Positions 25,511 through 45,339 of a DNA stretch of 64,000 nucleotides are shown here, one piece after another; within the stretch, counting starts at the first letter, position 1, and every line of letters starts with the position of its first letter. The notes under the pieces are model-generated. The model saw nothing but the letters and a program-made list of their open reading frames with translations. It was not told where the DNA came from and ran no database searches. This DNA is from Hermatobates lingyangjiaoensis (Eukaryota > Arthropoda > Insecta > Hemiptera > Hermatobatidae): NCBI GenBank assembly GCA_026182355.1, contig JAPFBL010000003.1:3373001-3437000 (forward strand). Reading direction: 5' to 3'. A program made the translations under genes and the position numbers.

Positions 25511-28500
25511 TATTGCATTCATCTGGACGGAATTATTCATCATATTGCTTTAATAAAAAGCAAAACATCAATTTTTTATCGCAGTCTGCGCTAATAATTA
25601 ATAATATTTATTAAACCTAAATTGGTTTCACTGGTGAGTTTCATGCAACACTCACATAGCAAAGGCAAAACAACCTAGGGTCTGCTTCCACTAGAAAAGT
25701 GACTGCATGTGATTACAGAGGCATGGAATTTAACTGATTTTAGTTTTCTTTCATCGATAAGTCACCAAATAATCAGAATTAAAATATATAGTGAAAATAT
25801 TTTTCAGAGAACAGAGATAAAATAGTTTAATACAAAAACAATATGAACCATATTTTATGGAGCATTGGTAACTCTATTTCTACAGCTTATTGCAACGATA
25901 TTACTGAAAAAGTCAATTTAAATGCATAGATTTTTTATCGATAATATAAAAGAACAATCTATAGTTTAGTAGAGCAGAGTATAATTCAAATTATACGCGA
26001 AATTCACAGGGATGAGAAAGATTAAGCAGTCTAGAAGTCTTGTACTATTTCGGATAGTAACAGATATTTTAAGGAGCATCAAGAACGATGGACGCTTTTA
26101 CAATGACCTTATTGACAATTTCATCTAGAAAGACAGAACGATTGAATTAACATTTAAATAAAATGTAAAATGTTTATTGTATCTTTATGTTTGCTTAGTA
26201 ACTATAGTATAGAATATACCCATTTAAATGAAATGTCTACCTCTATGAAAAAAATATCGGCTAGTGCTTTCCCTGTAATATATATATATATATATTGAAA
26301 GAAACTTTTTCACTATTTCAACGCTGTTAATGGTCGTCGTCAGGAGTGGAAGTGGTACCGTGATAACACGATAGTCAATTGAAATGTTTGAAAAGGAAAA
26401 CCATATACAATTGCATATTGTTAAAACCGGAGAATAAAGATCTGGAAAACCAATTGATCCACAAGTAAAGTGACAATGTGGCTAGCGGAGCCTAAAGTCT
26501 GTTCATTACAAATTGATATTTTTATCCTTAGGATGTAGAGGCTTGAAAACTTTGAAAGAAAATTTTATTTTACTAGAATGCCTATTTATTTCATATTATT
26601 TAACAAGCTCTTTGTAAAGACTGCAGTAATTCAATATAAAATGTAAAAATTCGGGTTTTTTTTCATAATACCATAAACCATAATAATTTTCATTTTACCA
26701 TATACCACAATAATTTACTTATATGCTACCAAAGCAAACACCATATGTTTAATATATTTATGAGATTATTAGGGTTATAGAATGGTTGCATTTAATATAG
26801 TTTTTCTTTAAAATATTACTTTATTTTTATATTGTCATTTTAAAAACGTATTTATACTACTAAATTACTTAAATAGACGGAAAAAAATGTATTTTTAAAA
26901 TAAAAATCTGGTTTTTTAACTTATTGATAAAAATGTGATTATATTTATACTTCTGCGAGAGTTTCGTATACATTGTTAGTATGACTAGACTTTTTTTGAA
27001 CCATTTAAAGAAATTAGTATTAATATATACTTGAGAATCGTAGACTACTAGTGTCTATTAAGTTGAACTTTAAGTTATATATTTGTATATAAAACTTAAA
27101 ATCCAGATACAAACTTCAATTAACATTATTCCTATAAAAAAAAGGAGGCATTTTTAATATTAACATTTAGTGGGTTTATGCTTTTCAGTCTAAATCATCA
27201 CCTAATATAAAATGTTTTCTTAATGATCCAATTTTTATAAAGCGTTTTATTGTTAAACATCTTATAAACACTGTAGTTACTCAGTAGCACCGTGCGACAG
27301 AAAATTTAGTTCAGCTATTGAATGAATAACTATTTCATTGCATATTAAAACTATGATCCAGGTTTAAGAATTGAGTTGTATATTATTATTATATTAATCA
27401 GTATGTGTGCTAAATTTACAAGTACAATAGGGATGTACAACCTTATTGTGAAGAATCTTTTTAATGTTCTATGTAGTAATAAAAAAAACTCACTGGTGAA
27501 ATTTGATTTAGAATGTAAAAAAAATAAGTAAAATTATTTTAGAATGGCTAAATGGTTAGGTTAGTGTGTTAACGTAAATAAACATTCATGCATGTCACCT
27601 AACATACAAGTAAGAGCTAATAAGAAACGTCAATTCCATTATGGTACCGTTACATAAATCACGGGATCACCTTACAAGAGCTAAAGACGGTAGCCCTTCA
27701 GTTTCACTTATTTAATTCAGACCTTTTATTAAAACTTTGATTCTTGGAACCTTAGCTAGCATCTAATTTATAAATTATAGGTGTTTTTTTTAAAAAAAAA
27801 GTTATTTAATATAGTAACGGTTGTTTCTTCCAAGTATTTCTTTAATATATAGATATCGTGAAAGCATGACGCTATAACATAGGTAATATATTTAGAAGAT
27901 TAACTAGGCACCTCTACTGAAAATGACAGTACTTTACTTATATTGTAATTTTACTTTACTAAACTTATAATTCTTGAAAAATGCGTGTCCATAATGCAGA
28001 TCCAAGTAAATGCAAAACTCTTAGAAGACGTTATACACTCAAGTTACTTGTAACCACCATTTAGAATGTCAAGGCAAAACTGAAAGCCGGTTAATCACAC
28101 TGTACAAAGTTAAAGAACCTTGCTCCAATATTATTTAAAATATGTAAAGTTTATAACTGAATAAATGTGAAAGTGTTATATGTGTAGTACTGTGAATCGC
28201 TTCTATTTTAAGAAAACTACAATGTTCATGTCACAGATACATTTTTATTATTGTTTAACTAACCTGCATTTTATTTCCATGTTTTGATCATAGTCTGATT
28301 CTTCCCAGGTTGTTGAATACCTCTTAATGTATTTACCCAAATTGTTTTTTATATCATTTTTAATTTGCAATCCGTTTTGTTTTCTTTGAGGCTGTGACTT
28401 GCCAAGTTGCTATTATTTAATTTAATAACGCTTTGTATTTATTTAAAATTATAATAAATTATATTGTTTTAATTTAAAATGGTTTTTAATTATTTAACAC

Positions 28501-28612
28501 AAAACATGAAAATTCTAGATTGAAAGTGCGCATGTGCACAGTCATTACCTTAACACTGCTTGACTACAAGAGGAGAGAAGCAAGAGATAGGATATTAATA
28601 TGTTTGACAGCA

Positions 28613-28618
28613 TTTATT
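28613..28618 (-). other. Candidate poly(A) signal of beta-tubulin
   Basis: AATAAA on the - strand, about 200 bases after the stop. It is the first clear hexamer downstream. Confidence 0.55.
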
Positions 28619-28815
28619 TATCGGCGAAGTACAAAAATACTTAAAGCGTGTGTACATATATAAATTCAATTTTATAAAACTTACATTAGATTTACAAAAA
28701 AAGTAAAAAATATAAGATAAATTAAGTGCAGCTTGCTAAAGTCAATAATAGCAGCGTTTGGTGGAGAGGGGCAGTAATACTAGGCAAATAGTGACAGAGC
28801 AAGAACTTAGCAAAC

Positions 28816-35618
<6,803 letters not shown>

Positions 35619-35619
35619 A

Positions 35620-35790
35620 ATTAACAATAAAATATCACACCTAGTGAGAGTCCAAACGATCGTCCCTTCAAGGATGAAATGGATAGACAGAAGGTGACGC
35701 CACTCTTAAGAAGTTTCTGGAACGGTACACCAATCAAACAGCGCATGACTTGGCGGGAATATTTCTGATTGGTTAATTCAAAATAACAAC
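35620..35790 (-). promoter_or_regulatory. Beta-tubulin promoter: CCAAT boxes and heat-shock element
   Basis: Upstream of the ATG the sequence becomes less AT-rich. A perfect three-unit heat-shock element, GAAGTTTCTGGAA (35710-35722), lies 92 bases from the ATG. Two CCAAT boxes in opposite orientation flank it upstream: CCAAT on the + strand at 35730-35734, and CCAAT on the - strand (ATTGG) at 35768-35772. No TATA box is obvious. Confidence 0.6.
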
Positions 35791-35799
35791 ACTTCTTGT

Positions 35800-38700
35800 T
35801 TTTCGTTAGATAGGTCAAATATATTACTGATTATATAATGTTTTACCTTGTTTTCAAAGTAATAATGTCTTACAGTATATAATGCAGAATAAAACATTTC
35901 AAAATTGCAAATACTGTCATGGTTATGACTCAATGTTGTCCACCGGAAAGTGAGTCATTATTATTACCCTGTCAAGTCTATAGATCCATGAGATCAGAAC
36001 TGAGAGTGGTTCTTTGACCTCCACTGTCTACGGACTGCTTAAAAGAATAAAATTGTCATTTACAAGGTCACATAAGCAGACAAAAGTTAAACCAGAATTT
36101 TATTACTTATGAAGTAAATTCAATATTTAGTTTAATTAAAACGTTTTAATGTAAATTTGCATATCTTTAATTCAAAACTTTATAAAGCATCGAACAATCT
36201 AAATCTATGTTTGTTGATACCACGTACACATAAAAAAAATATGTAAAAAGAAACTAAAATACCTTAAACGTACTCTGCTGATAATTTCAGCTAAAAGACT
36301 TGAATAGAATTATTTAATAACATTTTTCAATTTGTTTTTTTTTGTTTCAATTTTTTCGACACTATGTTATTGATTTTCCTCAATTGAACTCATTTGATAT
36401 ACGAACTCCCTTTTATTTGACTAAACTGGGAATGAAACTTTTCGTTTTGAAGGAAGAGAGAATTACAGCAATTTAATTTGAAATTACAGAAGAAATACTA
36501 ATTGTGATTGAAACTAAAAGGATCATTACCTAATCTTTTTTATGTATATGTACTCGTATTCATTGTTTATGGTGTTTGAAAACAGGATACTAAGTCGAAA
36601 TTAAAATGATTTTTCCGGATGAGATGACATCTGGATAATTTGAACAATAGTATTACTCCTAAAACTATTCAAAGAAATTAAGCAAAAAAACTGTGAGCTG
36701 GTGTTCAAACCATAGCGAATTAAGCAATTCTACTAACATTTTTGGACCAAAACAACTGGTCTTCATCAGAGTGATTATTCCTTCGGTAAATAAATTAGGT
36801 TCTTATTTACAATTTATTCTTTGTTCACCTATAATTATCTTGTATTTGAATCAACGTTTATTCATTGGTATTATTTTCTTTGTTTTATTTTAATTATGAA
36901 TTGAACCCTAATAGTTTTTGGTTGATTACTTAAACCGAAAAATAGAAATTACATTACTCCTATGGAATTCATTTCAAGTTATCTATATGCAAAGATCACG
37001 TCTAATGGTTTAACAACCTAACTATCGTTATCTACATTCCCTTATCAGTTCGTTTCATTTTTCAGTGTTTGGCTTCCATTCCTCATTTCAACTTCCGTAT
37101 TTCATTCTGTTATTACAGAACTTTGAGGAGCCCTTAAGTTCAAAACTATTTTCAGTCATTGAAATTCTTGTGTAACCTATTAATCAATCTTTAAAATATC
37201 TTGAAAAATCTCGTTTACTTTTTTTTAATAAGGTATCTAAACTTTATTGCTCCTACTTGTCTTTAGTCTTTCAAACACAATACTTCCCTCGCACTCTTCT
37301 CTTTTCTCCCACATTCAACGTTCTCTGATTCCTTAATTTGATTTCTGAGGCCAGCCATTACCTAGTATACCATGACCCGTTTCTTCTAATCGACCCACCG
37401 CACTACTTTTTAGCATATATGCAACCACTCTGCTCGTACATTAACTTATACCAGAAGTAAAATTGGGCTCATTATCATTTCAAAAAGTCTCACTTTCTGT
37501 CATACAACTAGGGTTAAACATATTAAACTTTTAGAAGATTTACAAATATTTTTCCTGCGATCATTACTTTGGAAATATTTCTGGAAGTCCCGTATCAACG
37601 GTTCTAATGGTCCTACCTCTGAACTTCATAGCTCTCTAATCAGATTTAAACCCCTAAAACCTCCACTCTCTTGCCATTCATCCTCGTCCACTTTCTACCT
37701 CTACCATTCCCCACAAATTTTCTAACCCATCTTTTTTTTTAACATTTTGACTCTTCGAGAAAACATAACTTAGTCTGAAAAGATAGCTCCTTAATGGTTA
37801 CGCCTTCTGACATGGGCTACGCGGTTATTGCATACTACTGTAAACGAGTATCAATTACTCTCCCATGACATGTAATACGATAGGCCTCACGACTTAATCC
37901 CCTAATTTTTACGATAATTGTGCGTGTGGAATGTTTAGTACGCCTTACTTATAAATAAAATAATTTTATAACGCACACATTGTTGAAATAATTAATAATC
38001 ATACTTCTTCGTGCCCACGACATGTCGGTTCGTAACACGACTTACCTTAGTCCCTACTCGAAAAAATAGATTTGGATCAGGCTGTTAAAGATGTTTTCAA
38101 ATATATATCCTTCCAAGAGCAAGAAGATATACGAGTTTCAGGGATAATTATGTACCTTGAAATATCTTTTGTACTTAAAAACTAATTATAGAATAATAGT
38201 AATAATAATTTAATAATTACTAAATATTAACATAATTATGTTTCCATTTTCATTTTTTTTAGAAAAATATTAATGTTTATATTTATTTATATGAACTTCT
38301 ATGAAAAAATAAACAAAGTTTTCTCTAAAATTTCCTGATTTACGAAGTATACAATCGCAAAAAAGGTCTGGGGGGACTATTCTGGGGCTCATATAACTAT
38401 ATTATTACTTTCAACTGAAGTCGGTATTTCTTATTTGTCAGAATGTTATTCTAATTTATTTCAATACAATGATACTCTCATCCTTCTTAAATATAGTCGA
38501 CAATTAATATGATTTTGATTTTTTTTTTACAGAACTGAAGTTCGTCGTTTAGTCGTAGTTTCAGATAAATGTGTTCATATTCAATATGTATTTGTATAAT
38601 CGGTTACTATGTGGTATTTACTCATGTCGGGGAAATTAAAAAAGGTCTTATTTGATATCAGACATCCATAAAAATAATTTTTTTTTAATTGGTAGTGAAA

Positions 38701-40300
38701 TAATTAAGTTGTAAAAAATTTAATGTTCAACATATTTATTCCGAAAATAAATTTCAAAAATAAAGAAAATATTTCCAAAAATTAAAGACACACAAAATAT
38801 ATAAAGAACTACCATAATATATGAGTTTTTGATGTCTTAATGATTTCTTTTTTAGGAATATAATAACAATATAATTGATACAATATCGATAAAAAGTTAA
38901 TTTGAAGATTCAAATTTAATCTTAGAGAATGTTTAATATATATGAATAAATAAAAGAACAAACAAATTATTATACATCTGTAAAATAAATGAAAATACCT
39001 AAAATAAACAAGATAATTGGACCTTCATTATATTTATACCAGACAATGACATTGACTGTAATAAATTATTTATTTTTTTTTAAAGACTTCAGTTCAACAA
39101 AGTTCTTTTACAATAATCTCGTTTATCCTATTGATTTCTAACTTGCTTACTTTTTTTTTTTCAAAATATACTGTTGTTATAATGATACTGAGAGGTTATC
39201 CCCAGCAAAAAGGTCAGTCAATGAACTCCTTGTCTATTGCAACATTCAACTTTTCAATGAATCAGTAAGAAAAATTATTAAATATTTGTTGACGTTAAAA
39301 AATTTGGAGCGGCCTAGAATCAACTTTACCATTGAAAAACTTCAAACCATGACGACTTCTAAACACGTAAATCCGTCAAAATCTCGAGTTTTTCATGATC
39401 ACTATACTTCATTTTTTTATTGTAATATTTTTTATTTTTAGTAAATTACATTTTTTTTTATTTACAATTGATATTGCATCACATACTTGGGCATTAACAC
39501 AATAAAAATGTTCCATTCATTTTTATTTTCAGAACTATACCTTCAAATTAGTATCAGTTTTGTAACGAATGATACAGTTCTCATACTACAATATATTGAT
39601 TGTTTTAATTATTTTTTTTAAAATTTGATTTATGTAACATTGTTTTTCCTTAACAAGATTCGCTTAACAGACGAGTTTTTGCTTCAAGAGAAAATATGAC
39701 CTTGTTGTAATCAACCTCGCGTGACATGACCCACTACTGTCAAGTCATTCTCATGTTGCATTTAGTTGCTATCTAGTATAAATACCAAGGTCTTTGGGCC
39801 CGTCTCATTGTGTGAGTCACTCCCTACGGGGAGTGGCCTAAAAATCAATATATGATTCACTTATTTTCAAGAATATACCTTTCCAAACAATATGAACGAA
39901 ATAGGTAACAAAAAAAAAATGTGTCGGAATATTAATCTAACTTTATTATAAGTAAAAACTTTATTAATAAACTTATTCATTAAAATAAGATTAATTATGG
40001 AGGTAAAATGGTTTTGGTAAAATGAAGTAGTTGCAAATGGGAGAGTAGAAGAACACAACTTACTGAGAAAATTGTTATCTATATAAATGAAAAAGAATGT
40101 TTATCTCTTCTGCTTTCCTAAACCACGTCTAAACCATTATGGGAATGGTTTGACGCATGCCCGCGAAGGTTTTTGAGTTGATAGAAAATTCAGATTCTAC
40201 ATCTGAATTCATTTATTTTAAATTATTTCTTTAACGCTTGAGTGTTTTTAAACTTTGACGCACGTAGTTTTCTATATAAATAAAAATCCGACATTTCATT
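35800..40300. other. Intergenic, AT-rich, no gene recognised
   Basis: I read no exon with paired splice sites and a plausible protein here. A somewhat less AT-rich part (36970-38050) has no motif. At 39660-39860 there is a CTAGTATAAATACC box followed by the hairpin-like CACTCCCTACGGGGAGTGG, which might be a remnant promoter or LTR edge. Confidence 0.4.
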
Positions 40301-41134
40301 CCGTGTTTTTCTAGAAGATCAACTCCTCTTCCGGGGAGCAATCATTTCTTTCACTGGTAATTTTCGACAAACTCTACCAGTTATCAAACCACGTTAAACA
40401 CCCGCTGATGAGCTCACTGCGTGTCTTGAAGCATCACTTTAATGGCAACATGTTCATAAATTCAACTTACTGTCAATTCAAGACGAATATGCATGTTCAA
40501 CTACAAAATGATACATCTCTGATCGTTTCCCAAAACAATTGTTGGACAATGTGATTGGGAAATGGCTATCAATGAATCAGCACAAGGCATCACATTGCCA
40601 ACAAATTTCTATAAAATCATAGCTACCATTATGACTTTTCCCACATAAGACACACAAATCGGATCAACAAAGCACAAGGACAATCGCTTCAAGTGTTTGA
40701 ACTAATTTAGATAATCCATGCTTCTGAGATGGATAGCTGTATGAGGTCTGCTCACGCACCGGAAAACCTGCTAATGTATTTGTGTACGTACCAGAAAGAA
40801 AAATAAAACATATTGTAAACAAATCTACTTCAGTAAATACAATTCAATCAAAAAGGCAAATTATTCCACTTTTCTTGACAAAATGACTAAAAATATATTA
40901 TGATCAAATCTAAAATAAAGAAATATTGTTATAAATTATAATAAACATGCTTTAGAGAATAATTTGTTGTTGATTTTATTTTTTATTCCTGTTGGAATTG
41001 AGTATTTACAGGTAAGACAGAACAACCCCTGTCGATTCAGCGATGATGTTATTAATATAATACTAAATAGCTAAAATGAACACGACATTCATTGACTGTT
41101 AGCTAGTACGTAGTTTGCCCGGTCAGCTAGTTTC
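40300..41134 (+). mobile_element. Helitron helicase remnant (+ strand)
   Basis: Near 40345-40395 the + strand reads IISFTGNFRQTLPVIKPR, matching the Pif1/Helitron helicase motif (GGDFRQ-LPV). Later pieces in shifted frames read DELTACLEASL-like, LTVNSRRICM and a weak WLxIG-like block. The piece ending TGCCCGGTCAGCTAG at about 41131 resembles a Helitron 3' terminus. Many stops show decay. Confidence 0.55.
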
Positions 41135-41924
41135 TTCAAAAATTTGACTGTGCCATCTTTAATTCACTTGTTTTCCATTCATTGATTTAGAGCTTTAAAA
41201 AAAACTGAATTTGTTACAGAGATGGTCTTAAGACAGTAAACAGTTTGTTCGCTCCTGCCTTTGCTAAATAGCCCACTGAGTGAACCCATTATTATGTAAA
41301 TTGTTAGCATTAGAATCGTCAGTGTACCAGACAGTGGCATACTCATATAAAAGTTTCCATTCTACCATGTCACCTTTGAGCTTTTTAAACCTTTACCATA
41401 ATATTTCCTTGACAGGCATTGTGTCTGATAGCATAGGTCAAATTATTTATTTTTGGTTTTATCAATGTTTTCAATATTCCACTTGCTATGTAAGCGTTAA
41501 AACTTGGCACAACTTTACAAAGACCAAAAAAATCAAAATAAATGCAAACGTCTTTGTGACCGAAAAAAGCGAGTGACCAGTCTGAAACCTTACCGACAAA
41601 CAAGAAGGAACCCTAAAAAGAGGGTGGAGAATCGAAACCACGTCTATATTACCAAAACAAGGGAACAACCTTACCGACTGAGTTAACCAACTAATCTTAA
41701 CTTAGGGTTAAGTGGATAAAACCCACGTCTCTATGACCATAACATGTGGCGTTAGAATAAACCTCCTGTGAGCCCTTGAATGAGTAACTGCCAGTAACTA
41801 TGCCATCGAGGTGGCTTAAACAAGGGTAATTGAAACGAGAACACGTATCTGTTGCGAGGCAGGAGAGTGGCCTTACCGGATAATATGTATTCCTTACCTA
41901 GAGATCTTATTCCCTGCGTTCAAT

Positions 41925-42115
41925 CACTCATTCTCTCTTACTCTCATTCTCTTTCTCTCGCTCTCTCTTTCCTCCTGTTTCTTTCTTCTTGTTTCACCTC
42001 TTCTCTCCCTTATTCTCCTTCTATATTGCACTTCCTCCTTTTCTCTTCTTATCATGTCCTTCTTCCCTGTTTATTTCTCTATTTCTATTTCTCTCTCTCC
42101 CACATTTCTATTAGG
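41925..42115. repeat. CT-rich low-complexity tract
   Basis: Long runs of TCTCTC/TTCCTCC. It creates an open frame on the + strand (41852-42190) with Ser/Leu/Phe-rich translation that is not a gene. Confidence 0.8.
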
Positions 42116-42904
42116 ATGCTACTGAATCGAGTTCAAATCATTGACAAGTTAATAAATAGATCATATGCTGTGTGGACAAACACAAAGTAAACAAATGTTC
42201 TAGACCGTTAACCAAGTGTTGTAATTTATATTTTCCAGTAGTTATTTAAAAATACTTCGGTTGGTTCTCATTTCCATTTCCAAGTAACTTCTTAGTATCC
42301 ACTACTTGTAATGTTTGTTGTGTTTTAGCTCCAATTAAGGTGAAAACACATCAGAATATTGGCATTGAAGTAGTAGTCATTATTTACTGAATCAGTTCTC
42401 AATAACTCATATAGAGTATATTGTGTTCAATGGTTACTTAGCAGCTGGGAGCGTTGGGTTGTCTTGTGACTGGTACAGTCAGTTAGGGAGGGTTTTTTTA
42501 TGAGAGGTGCCTACCGTGACACAAACACTTTAATTGCACCTGGAGACAGCTACACAATACAAGGCCTTATCGTTACCATATGTGGAGAATTTTAAACATT
42601 TCTGATCATGCATCGAATAATGCAACATTTTTTTCACCAAAACCAAACTTTTTACATTGCTCGAAAGTAGAATAAGGAGCCATTATATACAAATTACTTT
42701 CAGGTTACTGAAATTTAATGATGCCTATCTATTAAACTGTATCTTTGATTCTTATATTCTTTTTTAAACATTTATTTAATTACTGAACGAAATCAATAAT
42801 CAAATTTTAACAATAGTTCTATTTTAAAGTAGAACATGCAAAAAAATCATGGAAAGGATACTTCAATACAATGTAATATAAATTATATGACCCATGGCAT
42901 AGCA

Positions 42905-42965
42905 ACTATTTTTGCCACCAGGGGCGGTCGTAAGATTTGCGCCCCCCCCCCCCCCCCACCCCTCA
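42905..42965. repeat. Poly-C tract with CAGGGGCGGTC edge
   Basis: A CAGGGGCGGTCGTAAGATTTGC sequence abuts a run of about 18 C. The edge resembles hAT-type transposon ends, but no matching end was found nearby. Confidence 0.35.
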
Positions 42966-43149
42966 ACATCACTGGCTGTTATAAACGGAAACCTTTAGAA
43001 TTCTATTGAAAGTCCTCAAAATATTTATTTTCATTTTAAACTGCTCTTATTAGTCCCACACATTCCATCCTATTACAGTAATCGAATACATATAAAGTCA
43101 TCAAAAAACCCAAAGATTTTTTAAAACATAATCTTTGTATACACTAATT

Positions 43150-44270
43150 ATGTTTTAAACATAATGCCTCTGTATACACTACATTAGCTGTCTGTCTTTC
43201 AGGTTCATACAAGAACAAACAGTTGGGAACTTCTGACTCTTGAGCAAGTACACTACAGTTCACCATGTGAAATAAACTTGGTCTCGCTTACTTGAATTCC
43301 TGCGTTAGATAAAGTTTCCCCTTGCGACTTAGTTAACGTCAATGCGAAATAGACTCTGACAGGACTTTGCAATTGTTCAACGGAAACAGATAGTGGCTCA
43401 GAATCAATGGTATGCGTGGTATACACACAGACTCCCCAATACCACATCCAGTCATTATGTCCGCCTCTATGGCATACTCTGCAGAGCACGAACTCAGAGT
43501 CGTGTCCAGTTGCACAGTTTTGGGGCACTCACGTTTCGTAACATGAAATTTGTTACTTCTACTAAAATGCAGCATGATTGATGCTCCTACTTTAAGTTTT
43601 TACTCATGAGCAGGCAGTCCAGGAGAAAGAAATTCAGAGTCAAGAAATTCAGTTGGATAATGAACTGCTTACTCATCACTAATCACTCTCTTTACTGACT
43701 TGTACGTTTTTTCCTCGGCATGATATAGCGTAAGAACTTGTTTGTTGATTTTTCCTGCCTGTTCATATTAAGGGCTGAGAATTGCTCGTTCACAAAACTA
43801 TTTATTCTTAATAGATAGTACATCCTCAACTCTGGGAAACACCTTTTCAATGATGTCAAATACGCAATATATTCATATGCTCAAATATAAAATCAACTAA
43901 CAATACTTACTACCTACACCTGTGTATTTCCAAAATAAACATGTCTGTTAAATTAGCAAAATGCAGCTTAAAGCCCTATAACTTCTCTTCTGCACTGAAT
44001 TACCAATCTATTTAGAGCCTATATTTTAAGTTAGGCATACAAAAATCTAGTGTCAAAGTTTCAGCTTGATATGTCTTATGGTGGCTGAGTTTCCTTGTAA
44101 CAAAATTTTGCGGGCAAACCGACAAACTGACAAACCGAGAAACCGACAAAAATTTTTCTAAGGGTGGATTCAGTTTCTCTAATGTATAAACGTAAAGAAA
44201 ACTTGAAATGAGTCAGTTTTAAGCAATGTACAGACAAATCATTATTTTATTTATATAGATTTTCTAATAT
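43150..44270 (-). mobile_element. Helitron remnant with helicase motifs
   Basis: The - strand reads FCERAILSPLNMNRQ (about 43790-43740) and FALTLTKSQGETLSNAGIQV (about 43345-43290), then SETKFISHGEL. These are the ERAIL-P-N and INKSQGQTL-xVGI-----FSHGQLYVA motifs of Pif1-like Helitron helicases. Frames are broken between them. The flank 43860-44270 is shared with 14500-15040. Confidence 0.7.
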
Positions 44271-44279
44271 TACAATTGA

Positions 44280-45120
44280 AAAATCGGTTTATAACGGTAT
44301 TAAACACACAAAACATAAAAAATTACAACCATAAAAACCAATTTTGGTATAAAATTTCAGATTTGTTGCTAGCTTTTTATTATTTTAATTGCAATATAGC
44401 TTGGAAAAAATAAAATTGCAGAACAATATAGTGACTTAGTTTAACATGTTAACATATTTGTCTCCACACATTCCTTAAAATTGTGACTAGGTTCTCATTC
44501 AGCAGAGCTTCAACCAGTAGGGCCACCCACCTCCACAAGTCACGATAAGGCTCTCCTACTTGCTCCTCACAGAGTTCAACTCAAATAGTTTAAGTAACAT
44601 TAAATCATAATTTTAAAATGAATCAACATAACTTTTATCAAAGAATTTTGTACAAGTTGTACTATCTCTTGATGTAAATATGCCCAGGTTAGGAGGTTAA
44701 GTCAGTGTAGAACCTAAAATCACCTGTTGTATTTACGAAGATCATTCCATTACAAATATTGACCAATCAAGAATAATATGTGGCCATGTATTGGGGATGT
44801 TTACGTCACAATTGAGTAAGGAAAAGGTAGATAGCTAGGAGAATGTAGGGGTAATTAATTAATGTAGGAGAGCGATAATTAAGTCTTAAATTCAGACGAA
44901 GGTTAACTGTTGATCTTGGTTTGGTAAGAGAAAATATCATTCTTCTACGTTATTTACCTGTAAATAAAATAACAGTTTAAAACACAGGAAACAAAGCACA
45001 AAACTAAACCCACTGACAATTTGACAGAAACTGTCAAACGAATATCATGGTCCGTCCCCATTAAAAAGAAAGTTACATTTTCAGTTATTGAAACTTATAT
45101 ATTTTAAAACGTGGGTTGAG
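44280..45120. other. Intergenic, no gene recognised
   Basis: AT-rich with a slightly G+C-richer patch at 44500-44590. No splice-bounded frame or repeat could be assigned. Confidence 0.4.
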
Positions 45121-45258
45121 GGGTTGGTTCGGGGCCCCTTATTAACTATTCGGGGTTACCCTGATAGCGAACGGGTCGTACAGGGCTTCCGCTATCCACC
45201 ACCTGCGGACCCGCCTGGTAGCCATCCAAGCCCCAGGACCCCCCCCCCCCCCCCTGAC
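45115..45258. repeat. GC-rich insertion with poly-C run
   Basis: This 140-base block begins near GAGGGGTTGGTTCGGGGCCCC and ends in a run of about 17 C, very unlike its AT-rich surroundings. It resembles a short retroelement or SINE-like insert. The open frame on the - strand here (45146-45373) is not credible. Confidence 0.5.
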
Positions 45259-45339
45259 TAACATATGTAAAGATGTACATTTCAAAAATATAAGTAACTC
45301 TGTTGTGTAGACTTAACGACCATAAAGCACTAATTATAA

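Larger units (their letters stand above)
22143..28612. other. Convergent intergenic region, AT-rich with repeats
   Basis: This separates the 3' ends of the SLC12A8 (+) and beta-tubulin (-) genes. I see no exon. It holds repeat members at about 24590-24640 (CTGAAGATGTC...GGCGAAACTT), 24810-24960, 25015-25160, a GGAAGCAATGCTTCCCC/GGGGAAGCAAC pair (25295-25505), and 26275-26390 (TA tract plus GTCGTCAGGAGTGG). Small open frames here look random. Confidence 0.55.

Noticed and set aside
41852..42190. 112-codon open frame
   Set aside because: It is produced by a CT-rich low-complexity tract; the translation is mostly Ser, Leu and Phe.
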